From Polaromonas sp. (GTDB lineage: Bacteria; Pseudomonadota; Gammaproteobacteria; Burkholderiales; Burkholderiaceae_C): a stretch of 64,000 nucleotides of DNA. The DNA lies in contig NZ_JAQSDL010000043.1 of assembly GCF_029945895.1 (NCBI RefSeq), positions 124,001-188,000 on the forward strand. The letters are read 5' to 3'. The position numbers and the translations under genes are program-made. Below, piece after piece: positions 1 to 8,266 of this stretch. Under the pieces are notes generated by a model, which had not been told where the DNA came from, searched no databases, and saw only the letters and a list, made by a program, of their open reading frames with translations. Position 1 is the stretch's first letter. Each line of letters starts with the position of its first letter.

Positions 1-452
1 TCGGCACGCAGCAGCAGGGCCACCGACAGCACCGACCAGAAGATCAGCGGGGTGTCGGTGGTGATCAGCACATTGAGCCAGTTGATCGGGGCCAGCCAGA
101 AAAACAGCACGGCCCAGGCCGCACGCACGCGGTCCAGCGGAGCCAGCGCCCACCCGACCAGGCCGCCGAGGGCCAGCGGCAGCAGGACCACCGGCAGGCG
201 TATCGCCCAGGTGGTGTCGCCCAGCGTCGCGCGCAGCAGCGCAATCAGCCAGCCGACCATGGGCGGATGGTCGTAGTAGCCCCAGTCGGGGTAGACGCCC
301 CACCAGTAGAAAAAGGCTTCATCGCCGGTGATCGGGAAGGTGGCGGAGATCCACAGCCGCAAAGCCAGCGAAAGCGCACCGGCGGCGACCAGCCAGCGCA
401 CCAGGAAAGGGGAAAGAAGGGGGGCAGCCGGGGCGGCGGAGCGTTCAAGCAT
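1..452 (-). CDS. GT39-type membrane glycosyltransferase (partial, 3' end beyond window)
   Basis: This is the first 150 residues of an integral-membrane glycosyltransferase of the dolichyl/undecaprenyl-phosphate-mannose family (GT39, ArnT/PMT_2-like), which uses a polyprenyl-phosphate sugar donor at the outer face of the inner membrane. Seen: a first hydrophobic helix at about residues 16-36, then the GT-C signature Asp44-Glu45 in GDEAFFYWW, the DHPP motif at 61-64, and further hydrophobic segments. The start ATG at 452 is the only one that puts the Asp-Glu loop right after helix 1. The gene lies 12 bp downstream of a flippase-like gene and is probably co-transcribed with it. The acceptor cannot be inferred. 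Confidence 0.8.
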   Translation of the reverse strand, partial: MLERSAAPAAPLLSPFLVRWLVAAGALSLALRLWISATFPITGDEAFFYWWGVYPDWGYYDHPPMVGWLIALLRATLGDTTWAIRLPVVLLPLALGGLVGWALAPLDRVRAAWAVLFFWLAPINWLNVLITTDTPLIFWSVLSVALLLRA

Positions 453-464
453 GGGCAGGAAGAA

Positions 465-1391
465 TTATCTGAAACTGATGTCGCGAATGGCGGCACTATA
501 GGCCAGCGCCAACGCACCGATGGCCACGGCCAGCCACAGGGTCAGCACCCGGACCAGCACGGTGATGCCCAGCGCCTGCGCCGCACCGGCGCCATGGAGC
601 ACCAGGAGGCCGGTCAACAGCGCCTCCATGCCGCCCAGGCCTGCCGGCAACAGGGAAAGCGCGCCGCCGACCATGGCGACGGCATAAAAACCGGCGGCCT
701 GCAACATGCCAATGGACAGGCCCGCCTCACGGCACAGCAGCCAGACGGCCAGGCCCTGCGCGGCCCAGGCCACGCCGGTCAGCGCCAACCAGGTAGCGGG
801 ACGGGTCGCCAGGCACTGCCAGGCATCACGCAGCCAGGACAGCCGCAGCAACAGGCGCCGCCGGAACACAAAAAGAAACACCAGCAGGACGAGTGCAGCA
901 ACGCCGCTGCCCAGCGCCAGGCGGTAAGCCATCGGGCTGCCCAGCGCCGCCAGCCACCAGGCCACCGGCAGGCACATCAGCAGCAGGCAGAGCAGGTCAG
1001 CCAGGCGTTCCGCACCAAAAATCGCCAGGCTTTGCGCGGCGCCCAGCGGATGGCGGGCCAGCATCAGACCACGCGCCGCCTCGCCGATGTTGCCGGGCGT
1101 CGGTGTGAAGGTGTATCCCGCCAGGTACAGGCGCAGTCCTTCCGCAAGACCGAGTACACGGCCGTAGCGGGCCATCCACATGCGCCAGCGCAGGCCGCGC
1201 AGCAGGTAGTTGAGCAGGCACAGGGCGGCCGCCTGCAGGCCCGCGAGCGAACCCAGCCGCTGCAGGGTCGCCAGGGCGCTGCCTTCGCCAAACACCGCCA
1301 GGGCCACCGCATACGCGGTGGCGGCCAGCCCCAGAATCAGCAACAGCGGTTTGAGCGACAGGCGCGGCGCCGGCCCGGCCGGCGGCTTCAA
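465..1391 (-). CDS. LPG-synthase-TM / UPF0104 family flippase-like membrane protein
   Basis: This 308-residue, very hydrophobic protein (about eight helices) resembles the lysylphosphatidylglycerol synthase transmembrane domain (UPF0104, YbhN-like). It has only the membrane half, with no C-terminal aminoacyltransferase domain. Typical motifs seen are LNYLLRGLRWRMW near residues 59-71, TPTPGNIGEAARG near 96-108 and the late LLPAGLGGMEALL segment. Proteins of this type are thought to move lipid-linked substrates. The gene overlaps the prenyltransferase upstream by 4 bp and is followed closely by a GT39 transferase, so it may translocate the lipid-linked sugar made by those neighbours. That role is inference. 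Confidence 0.7.
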   Translation of the reverse strand: MKPPAGPAPRLSLKPLLLILGLAATAYAVALAVFGEGSALATLQRLGSLAGLQAAALCLLNYLLRGLRWRMWMARYGRVLGLAEGLRLYLAGYTFTPTPGNIGEAARGLMLARHPLGAAQSLAIFGAERLADLLCLLLMCLPVAWWLAALGSPMAYRLALGSGVAALVLLVFLFVFRRRLLLRLSWLRDAWQCLATRPATWLALTGVAWAAQGLAVWLLCREAGLSIGMLQAAGFYAVAMVGGALSLLPAGLGGMEALLTGLLVLHGAGAAQALGITVLVRVLTLWLAVAIGALALAYSAAIRDISFR

Positions 1392-2242
1392 AAGCGGCGC
1401 CCCAGAAACACCAGCAGCCAGACCGCCAGCGCCGCCAGAATCCAGGGGTCTCGCACCAGGTCGCGCGAGACGTCTTCACCGCGCCCCCTGTGCACCTGGT
1501 AGGCGTAGCGCAACATGGCAAAAACGACAATCGGCACGCTGTAAACCAGCCGGTTGCCGTGCTGCAGTTGCGCTTCGGCGCTGGTGGCAAACAGGCCATA
1601 GGTCATGAGGCTGGCCGTCATGGTCACGGCCATGAACATGTCCAGCAGGGCCGGTGGATAGTGATCAAGCACGGCGCGCTGGGCGGTCTCGTCCTGAAAG
1701 GTTTCGGCCTTGCGTTTTGAAAACCCCAGGAACAAGGCCACAAACAGGCCCGCCAGCAGTAACCAGCGCGAAGGCGGAATCCCCACCGCCAGGGTGCCGG
1801 CCAGCAGCCTGAGCATGAAACCCGAGGCAATGATGGACACATCGACCACCGGCACCTGTTTGAGGCGCAGGGAATAGGCCAGGTTCAGCGCCACGTAGAG
1901 GCCCAGCAGCACCAGCAGGGTCACGTTGCCGGCGGCAAAGGCCAGGCCCGCAGCCAGCAGCAGCGCTGCCAGCGCCAGCGCCATGGCGGGCGACACGGCA
2001 CCGCTGGCCAGCGGCCGGTGGCGCTTGACCGGATGGCGGCCATCGCTGGCGCGGTCCAGCCAGTCATTGAGGATGTAGACCATGCTCGAAAAGCAGCAGA
2101 ACGCGGCAAAGGCCCTCAGCACCTTGAAGGCCATGGGCCCCTCGCTCCAGCTCTCGCTGAACACCAGCCCGGCGAACACAAAGGCATTTTTCAGCCATTG
2201 GTGGGGGCGCATCAAGGTGACGAGGCTGGACAATAAACGCAT
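1388..2242 (-). CDS. UbiA-family decaprenyl-phosphate phosphoribosyltransferase-like protein
   Basis: This 284-residue UbiA-superfamily membrane protein most resembles 5-phosphoribose:polyprenyl-phosphate transferase (DPPR synthase, Rv3806c-like) rather than quinone prenyltransferases. The RPHQW...N start (12-19) and the first metal motif N59-D60-x2-D63-x3-D67 with HPxKxxRP (70-77) are characteristic. The second cytoplasmic loop holds GFSKRKAE. About eight helices are visible. The ATG at 2242 is preferred over an in-frame TTG 39 bp upstream because the family begins at this Met. It heads a three-gene run with a flippase-like protein and a GT39 transferase, suggesting a polyprenyl-phosphate pentose donor. 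Confidence 0.75.
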   Translation of the reverse strand: MRLLSSLVTLMRPHQWLKNAFVFAGLVFSESWSEGPMAFKVLRAFAAFCCFSSMVYILNDWLDRASDGRHPVKRHRPLASGAVSPAMALALAALLLAAGLAFAAGNVTLLVLLGLYVALNLAYSLRLKQVPVVDVSIIASGFMLRLLAGTLAVGIPPSRWLLLAGLFVALFLGFSKRKAETFQDETAQRAVLDHYPPALLDMFMAVTMTASLMTYGLFATSAEAQLQHGNRLVYSVPIVVFAMLRYAYQVHRGRGEDVSRDLVRDPWILAALAVWLLVFLGRRF

Positions 2243-2356
2243 GGGCAGAAGAAAAGTCGGTTGGGGCGGTCGGGCGGGCAAGCATAGACCACGTGGGCGC
2301 GGTCGGGTTCAAGCATAACCGCCTCCGCCGCAGGCGCAATTGGGCCAGAATCAGGC

Positions 2357-3544
2357 ATGACCGCCCCCAACACCCCTCCCCTTTCCGTCCTGTCTGCCCC
2401 GGCCCTGGCGCTTGCGCAGACGCTGGTGCGCATGAACACCGTCAGCCGCAACTCCAACCTGGAGTTGATCCATTTTGTGCGCGACACGCTGAAAAAATCC
2501 GGCGTGGACAGCCGCATCACCTGGAACGCCGATAAAACCAAGGCCAACCTGTTTGCCACGCTGGGAGAAGGCAAACCCGCCGGCGTGATCCTGTCGGGCC
2601 ACACCGACACCGTGCCCTGGGACGGGCAGGACTGGTCGGTCGACCCGCTGTCGGCGCTGGTCCGCGACGGCAAGCTGTATGGGCGCGGAAGCGCCGACAT
2701 GAAAAGTTTCATCGCACTGGCGCTGGCCCAGACGGACTCCTTTTTGAACAGCTCCGCGCCTTTTGCGATTCACCTGGCACTCAGCTACGACGAGGAGGTC
2801 GGCTGTTTTGGCGTGCGGGAGCTGGTGGCCGACATGAAGGACGCCGGCATCGCGCCGCTGGCCTGCATCGTGGGCGAGCCCACCAGCATGGTGCCGGCCA
2901 TCGCCCACAAGGGCGTCTACCGCTACCGCTGCTGCGTGCGGGGCAAGGAAGCGCATTCGTCGCTGACCCCCCAATCGGTCAACGCCATCGAGATGGCCGC
3001 GCGGGTGGTGGGCAAGCTGCGCGACATGGCCGAGGGTTTCGAGCGCGACGAGCCGCGCTACGAAGGTTTCGATGTGCCCTTCAGCACCGCCAGCGTCGGC
3101 CAGTTCCACGGCGGCATTGCCGACAATGTGGTGCCGCGTGATGCCGAGTTCCGCTACGAATTCCGCGACCTGCCCACGGCCGACGCGGCCGCAATGCAAA
3201 AAGAGGTGCTGGCCTACGCCCGGCAAGCGGAACCAGCTATGAAAAAGATAGCGCCGGAGGCCGGCTTCAGCTTCGAGACGATTTGCGAAGTGCCGAGTTT
3301 TCTGGGCTCCGCCAGCGACGCGGTGACGCGGCTGGCGCAGCGCCTGAGCGGCGAGTCACGCACCACGCAGGTGGCATTCGGCACCGAGGCCGGCATCTTC
3401 AAGAACTCCGGCATTTCCACCGTGGTCTGCGGACCGGGCAGCATCACGCAGGCACACCAGCCCGATGAATTTGTCAGCCTGGAACAGCTCGCACGCTGCG
3501 AGGCCTTTTTGCAAGGCCTGGCGGCCACGAGCGAGCTTCGCTAA
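2357..3544 (+). CDS. argE: Acetylornithine deacetylase (M20 family)
   Basis: This 395-residue cytosolic zinc hydrolase is expected to deacetylate N-acetylornithine in arginine biosynthesis. M20 landmarks are present: metal His82 and Asp84 in SGHTDTVPWDGQDW, metal Asp114 in GRGSADMKS, and the catalytic Glu pair near 146-147 in SYDEEVG. The VPWDGQDW context and length fit ArgE better than DapE. A GTEAGIF segment near the C-terminus is also typical. It stands alone on the plus strand. Codons around 3214-3252 match a degenerate copy of dispersed repeat A, read in frame as part of a surface-exposed segment. Substrate is by family similarity only. Confidence 0.88.
   Translation: MTAPNTPPLSVLSAPALALAQTLVRMNTVSRNSNLELIHFVRDTLKKSGVDSRITWNADKTKANLFATLGEGKPAGVILSGHTDTVPWDGQDWSVDPLSALVRDGKLYGRGSADMKSFIALALAQTDSFLNSSAPFAIHLALSYDEEVGCFGVRELVADMKDAGIAPLACIVGEPTSMVPAIAHKGVYRYRCCVRGKEAHSSLTPQSVNAIEMAARVVGKLRDMAEGFERDEPRYEGFDVPFSTASVGQFHGGIADNVVPRDAEFRYEFRDLPTADAAAMQKEVLAYARQAEPAMKKIAPEAGFSFETICEVPSFLGSASDAVTRLAQRLSGESRTTQVAFGTEAGIFKNSGISTVVCGPGSITQAHQPDEFVSLEQLARCEAFLQGLAATSELR
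3214..3252. repeat. Family A dispersed repeat, degenerate copy inside argE
   Basis: The palindrome GCTAT (3236-3240) / ATAGC (3248-3252) is preceded by a CGCCCGGCAAGC-like stretch, which is the reverse orientation of the family A repeat seen best at 41976-42032. It is read in frame and gives the segment ARQAEPAMKKIAPE. Confidence 0.5.
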
Positions 3545-3655
3545 GCGGCGGGCTTTCGCGCAGGCCGCCACGGAACCGGCTTTGCCGGGCCGCTGGTGGC
3601 GCCCCCTTGAGGAAGAGGAAGAGGAAGAGGCAGCCGCAGGCTGCTTCGGCGCGAG
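3545..3655. repeat. Degenerate family B-like spacer with AGGAAG hexanucleotide run
   Basis: The 111-bp gap between argE and the convergent binding-protein gene holds CCGGCTTTGCCGGGCCGC and GGCGCCCCCTTGAGG, fragments like family B repeats elsewhere in the window, followed by about three tandem AGGAAG units (near 3611-3630) and a small GCAGCC/GGCTGC hairpin. It may terminate both convergent genes. Confidence 0.4.
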
Positions 3656-4789
3656 TCAGGTTCTGACGCGCCCGTCGCCGGTCAGCATGGACAACTCCAC
3701 AAAGCTGGAGGCCACATGGTCGGTCGGCGAGAAGGACACGGAGAAACCGCCCAGCGACTGGCTGCCCAGGCCCTCCAGGCCGGCAATCAGCGACTCGCGG
3801 CTGAGTTTGCCACTGGCACGCTTGAGGCCTTCGACAAACAGCTTGGCGGCCACATACCCTTCCATGCTGGAAAAATTGGCTTGGGCATCCTTGCCGGCTG
3901 CCTTGACGGCATCGGCAAACTCACGCGCAATCGGGCGTGCCGCGTTGTAGGGTGAAGGCATGACCTGGGACACCACCACACCGGCACCGTCCTTGCCCAG
4001 CTCGTCGGCCAGCGCCTGCGTGCCGACAAAAGACACGTTGTAGAACGTGCCGCCATACCCGGCCTTGCGCGCAGCGCGAATGAAGGCGGCACAGGATTTG
4101 TAGGCGCTGATCTGCACCACGGCATCAGGGGCCGCGGCGACCAGGGTCTGGACCGCTTTGGCCACATCGACGGAATTGCGCTCCACCGTGGCCTGCGCCA
4201 CGGTTTTGAGACCCAGACCGTTCAGGGCCAGGGTGACGCCGTCCAGGCCGGCCTTGCCGTAGGCGTCGTTCTGGTAGAACACCGCAATTTTTTTCAGCCC
4301 CAGGCTGGTCAGCTGCTTGACGATGAGGCCGGTTTCGTCGTTGTACGACGCGCGGACGTGAAAGGCGTATCTGTTGAACGGCTCGCGCAGGCCCATGGCG
4401 CCGGTGAAGGGGGCAATGAAAGGCACCTTGTCCTTGGTCGCCAGCGGCAGGGCCGCCAGGCTGGTCGGGGTACCGATGTAGCCAAACAGCGCAAACACGT
4501 CGTCTGCAATCAGCTTGCGGGTGTTCTCGGCGCAGCGATCCGGCTCATAACCGTCGTCCAGGTTGCGGATTTCAATCTGGCGCTTGCCGACGCCGCCCTG
4601 GGCGTTGACCTGGTCAAAATAGACCTTGGCGCCCTGGTAGAACTGGATGCCCAGCTGCGCGGCAGGCCCGGTAAAGGCGGCCGACTGGCCGAGGATGATC
4701 TTGCTGTCGGACTGGGCCCGGGCAATGTTGAATCCGGCCAGCATGGCGGCGCCGGCGGTGAGGGAAAGTTTTCTGCGAGATATAAGCAT
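3656..4789 (-). CDS. Liv-type ABC substrate-binding protein (orphan)
   Basis: This 377-residue periplasmic binding protein is of the branched-chain amino acid/amide type (Peripla_BP_6). A signal peptide (about residues 1-25, with an SRRKLSLTAG Arg pair and AxA-like cleavage before QSD) is followed by the standard GQSAAFTGPAAQLG ligand loop and two Rossmann-like lobes. No permease or ATPase gene is adjacent. A homologous binding protein lies directly upstream on the same strand (4953-6083), so the two look like diverged tandem duplicates that share a membrane complex encoded elsewhere. The ligand cannot be told from sequence. Confidence 0.82.
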   Translation of the reverse strand: MLISRRKLSLTAGAAMLAGFNIARAQSDSKIILGQSAAFTGPAAQLGIQFYQGAKVYFDQVNAQGGVGKRQIEIRNLDDGYEPDRCAENTRKLIADDVFALFGYIGTPTSLAALPLATKDKVPFIAPFTGAMGLREPFNRYAFHVRASYNDETGLIVKQLTSLGLKKIAVFYQNDAYGKAGLDGVTLALNGLGLKTVAQATVERNSVDVAKAVQTLVAAAPDAVVQISAYKSCAAFIRAARKAGYGGTFYNVSFVGTQALADELGKDGAGVVVSQVMPSPYNAARPIAREFADAVKAAGKDAQANFSSMEGYVAAKLFVEGLKRASGKLSRESLIAGLEGLGSQSLGGFSVSFSPTDHVASSFVELSMLTGDGRVRT

Positions 4790-4952
4790 GCTTACATTCT
4801 CGCCAAAGACGAGGCCGGGCTAATCGCGTCCGGGACGCGCCACCTTTCGCTTTTCAGAAAATCGGTACTTTAGTTCTAGGAATTAACCAGAATACGGGTA
4901 AACCCTTTGTTTTTCGTCAGAAATTCGTCAGCCTTCTGTCGCGCGGCCCCCA

Positions 4953-6083
4953 CTATTCGCGCACCCGCCCCTGCGAATCGATCAACCCGAGCTCGACCAG
5001 CCGGGAACCCACGCGGTCGTCCAGAAAGTGGACCCGGAAGCCGCCGACGCTGACGTCGTCCATAGCATCGATCGCCTTGCGGAGTTTGGCCCGCGTCACG
5101 TCCTTGCCGGTACGCCGCAGCGCTTCGGTATACACGCGGGCGGCGATGTAACCTTCGAGCATGTACACATTGGGTTTGCCCAGCTTGGCAGCGGCCGCAT
5201 CGGTCTGCAGTTCACGCACCAGGGCCACCTTGCTGCTGTCGCTCTTGGGCACCACCCGTGCCACCACCACGCCGGCCCCGGCCTTGCCCAGCTGCTCGGC
5301 CAGCAGGCTCTCGCCGGTATTGGAAAAGCCGTAAATCGGCCCGCGAAAGCCCTTGGTGCGCAGGTCGCGCACAGCGTTGGCAGCGCCCGCGGCGTCACTG
5401 ATGACCAGCACCGACTCCGGACGCTCGGCCAGTGCCTTGTCCACGCTGCCGGCCAGACTGCCGCTGGCAAAGGCAGCATTGGCCACCAGGTTGGCGCCCA
5501 GACTCGTCATGGTGCGCTGGGCCGAGTCGAGGGCGGCCATGGATTCGCCGTCGCTGGCATGCAGGATGGCCAGCTTGCGCGCGCCCAGCGTGGCCGCATG
5601 TTTGGTGATGGCTGCAGCCTCTTCCGAGTAACCGGGACGCAGGGAGTAGACATTGCCATACAGCGCGCCGCGAAACTCGTCGGCCGCCGCCATGGGCGCA
5701 AACAGCAACACGTCGCCGTCCTTGATCAGGGGGTAGGCCGCGGTGACTTGCGGCGAGCCGTAAAAGCCAAACAGCGACAGCACGCCCTGCTCGAGCAGCT
5801 TCTTCGTGTTGGCAGTCGTGTTGGCCGGGTTGCCCAGGTCGTCCAGCGTGACCAGCTCGATCTTGCGGCCGTTGATGCCGCCGGCTGCGTTCACGTTGTC
5901 GAAGTACAACTTCGCGCCCTGGTGAAAGGGCTGGGCCAGCGAGGAGCCCGGGCCGGTCAGCGCCAGGGACTGGCCGAGCACAATGCCGGTCTTGCTCACG
6001 CCGTCCTGGCTGCGCCCCGCTGTACCTGTCAGCAGCAAGGCGGCTACGATGAGGGTCTGTCCGAGAGTCTGTATTTTTTTCAT
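4953..6083 (-). CDS. Liv-type ABC substrate-binding protein (orphan paralogue)
   Basis: This 376-residue periplasmic binding protein has an N-terminal signal peptide (about residues 1-26, ending near GRSQ) and the GQSLALTGPGSSLAQPFHQGAKLYFD opening shared with its downstream neighbour. Both have the conserved NAAGGI-type turn and the FGF/FGY-xGxP segment, consistent with a duplication followed by divergence. It is divergent from the molybdopterin oxidoreductase gene across about 60 bp. A role in uptake of an aromatic or amino acid solute is plausible for the family, but nothing here identifies the ligand. Confidence 0.82.
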   Translation of the reverse strand: MKKIQTLGQTLIVAALLLTGTAGRSQDGVSKTGIVLGQSLALTGPGSSLAQPFHQGAKLYFDNVNAAGGINGRKIELVTLDDLGNPANTTANTKKLLEQGVLSLFGFYGSPQVTAAYPLIKDGDVLLFAPMAAADEFRGALYGNVYSLRPGYSEEAAAITKHAATLGARKLAILHASDGESMAALDSAQRTMTSLGANLVANAAFASGSLAGSVDKALAERPESVLVISDAAGAANAVRDLRTKGFRGPIYGFSNTGESLLAEQLGKAGAGVVVARVVPKSDSSKVALVRELQTDAAAAKLGKPNVYMLEGYIAARVYTEALRRTGKDVTRAKLRKAIDAMDDVSVGGFRVHFLDDRVGSRLVELGLIDSQGRVRE

Positions 6084-6146
6084 GTTGTTTTGCCCTGACT
6101 GATTCGCAGCCAGGGCGGTTCCTTTCCCGAAAATGTAGTTCTATTC

Positions 6147-8261
6147 ATGCCAGCTTCCATCAGCATCTCCCCTAGGCCCGGTTCCGCGAAAGACGCCATC
6201 AAGGTGCGGGGCGCGTGTCCGCACGACTGCCCGGACACCTGCGCCCTGCTCACCACGGTGGAAGCTGGCGTGGCTGTCAAGGTCCAGGGCAACCCCGACC
6301 ACCGGCACACCGGTGGTGTTCTCTGCACCAAGGTCTCGCGTTACACCGAGCGCAGCTACCACCCTGAACGCATCCTGCAGCCGCTCAAGCGGGTGGGACC
6401 CAAGGGTTCGGGACAGTTCGAGGCCGTGAGCTGGGACAGCGCGCTCGGCGAAATTGCCGCGCGGCTGCAGGCCATCGCGCAGCGCGACCCGCAGGCCATC
6501 GCCCCCTACAGCTATGCGGGCACCATGGGCCTGGTGCAGGGTGAAGGCATGGCGGGGCGCTTTTTCAACAAGCTGGGCGCATCGCTGCTGGAGCGCACCA
6601 TCTGCTCGGCCGCCGGTACCGAAGGGCTGACGCAAACCCTGGGCGGCAAGGTCGGCATGAAGGTCGAGTTTTTTGCCGAAGCCAAGCTGATCCTCATCTG
6701 GGGCAGCAACTCGATCGCCAGCAACCTGCACTTCTGGCGCCACGTGCAGGAGGCCAAGCGCCAGGGCGCAAAAATCATCTGCATCGACCCGCGCAAGACC
6801 GAAACCGCCGAAAAGTGCCACGAACACATTGCGCTGCAGCCCGGCACCGACGCCGCCCTGGCACTGGGCATCATGCATGAGCTGATCGTCCACGACTGGC
6901 TGGACCACGCCTACATTGAAAGCCATACCATCGGTTGGCCCTTGCTGCGTGAGCGCGCGCTGCTATGGAATCCGGAGCGCGTGGCACAGGTCTGCGGGAT
7001 TCCGGTGGAACAGGTGCGTGCGCTGGCGCGTGACTATGGCGAGTGTTTCGTCAACGGACAACCGGCGGCGATCCGCCTGAACTACGGCATGCAGCGTGTG
7101 CGCGGCGGCGGCAACGCCACGCGGGCCGTGGCCTGCCTGCCGGCCCTGATTGGTGCCTGGCGCCACCGTGCTGGCGGCGTGTTGCTGTCCAGCTCGGGCA
7201 TGTTTCCGGTCAACCAGGCTGCGCTGCAGCGGCCCGAGCTGCGCGCCGGCCGCCAGTCGCGCACCCTCAACATGATCACCATCGGCGACGACCTGCTGAG
7301 AAGCAGTTCCGCAGACTTCGGCCCGAAGATAGAAGCACTGATTGTCTACAACAGCAACCCGGTCGCGGTGGCCCCGGACTCGGGCAAGGTGGTGCAGGGT
7401 TTTGCGCGGGAGGACCTGTTCACCGTGGTGCTGGAGCATTTCCAGACCGACACCGCCGACTACGCCGACTTCATCCTGCCGGCCACCACCCAACTGGAGC
7501 ACTGGGATGTACACGGCGCCTACGGCCACACCGACGTTCTGCTGAACCGCCCCGCGATCGCGCCCGTCGGGCAGGCGCGTACCAATACCGAGATCTTCCG
7601 CGGACTCGCGGCCCGCATGGGCTTTTCCGAACCGTGTTTTCTTGAAGACGACGAAACCCTGTGCCGCACGGCCTTCAGCCACCCGGACGGCGACAGGATA
7701 AATTTCGACGAACTGCTGGACAAGGGTTTTGCCACCCTGCCCGGCCCCGACGCACCGTTTGCCGAGGGCCGCTTTCTGACCCCGTCGGGCAAATGCGAAT
7801 TTTTCAGCGCGCGGCTCGCCGCGCAGGGACTGGACGGCCTGCCCGACCATGTGCCCAATTACGAGGCGGCCGGCAGCTCGGCCAGCTACCCGCTGGCAAT
7901 GATCTCGCCGCCGGCGCGCAACTTCCTGAACTCCACCTTTGTCAACGTCAAAAGCCTGCGCGACATCGAGGGCGAGCCGCTGCTGGAGATCAACGCGCAG
8001 GACGCCGCCGCGCGCGGCATCAGCACCGGCAGCGTGGTGAAGGTGTTCAACCAGCGCGGCAGTTACCGCTGCAAGGCCAGGGTGTCCGATCGGGCGCGCG
8101 CCGGCGTGGTCCACGGCCTGGGTGTCTGGTGGCGCAAGTTCGGCCTGGACGGCACCAATGTCAACGAACTGACCAGCCAGCACCTGACCGACCTGGGACG
8201 CGGCCCGGTGTTCTACGACTGCCTGGTCCAGGTGCAACTTGACGCCGGATCAGTACTCTGA
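6147..8261 (+). CDS. Molybdopterin (bis-MGD) oxidoreductase with N-terminal [4Fe-4S]
   Basis: This 704-residue protein belongs to the DMSO-reductase/formate dehydrogenase superfamily. The N-terminal cluster motif is complete: Cys24, Cys28, Cys32 and Cys60. The Mo-bisMGD core follows, and a C-terminal dinucleotide-binding domain (about 590-700) contains NPxS/LNST-type contacts (FLNSTFVN). No twin-arginine signal is present, so a cytoplasmic location is likely. No partner subunit or chaperone gene is adjacent. A lipoprotein peptidase gene starts 5 bp after its stop. The physiological substrate is unknown; length and architecture resemble the single-subunit oxidoreductases often annotated only as molybdopterin oxidoreductase family protein. 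Confidence 0.85.
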   Translation: MPASISISPRPGSAKDAIKVRGACPHDCPDTCALLTTVEAGVAVKVQGNPDHRHTGGVLCTKVSRYTERSYHPERILQPLKRVGPKGSGQFEAVSWDSALGEIAARLQAIAQRDPQAIAPYSYAGTMGLVQGEGMAGRFFNKLGASLLERTICSAAGTEGLTQTLGGKVGMKVEFFAEAKLILIWGSNSIASNLHFWRHVQEAKRQGAKIICIDPRKTETAEKCHEHIALQPGTDAALALGIMHELIVHDWLDHAYIESHTIGWPLLRERALLWNPERVAQVCGIPVEQVRALARDYGECFVNGQPAAIRLNYGMQRVRGGGNATRAVACLPALIGAWRHRAGGVLLSSSGMFPVNQAALQRPELRAGRQSRTLNMITIGDDLLRSSSADFGPKIEALIVYNSNPVAVAPDSGKVVQGFAREDLFTVVLEHFQTDTADYADFILPATTQLEHWDVHGAYGHTDVLLNRPAIAPVGQARTNTEIFRGLAARMGFSEPCFLEDDETLCRTAFSHPDGDRINFDELLDKGFATLPGPDAPFAEGRFLTPSGKCEFFSARLAAQGLDGLPDHVPNYEAAGSSASYPLAMISPPARNFLNSTFVNVKSLRDIEGEPLLEINAQDAAARGISTGSVVKVFNQRGSYRCKARVSDRARAGVVHGLGVWWRKFGLDGTNVNELTSQHLTDLGRGPVFYDCLVQVQLDAGSVL

Positions 8262-8266
8262 CGGAA

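Noticed and set aside
3611..3630. AGGAAG run after argE as a possible CRISPR or contingency locus
   Set aside because: Only about three hexamer units with no spacers, and it lies outside any reading frame or promoter.
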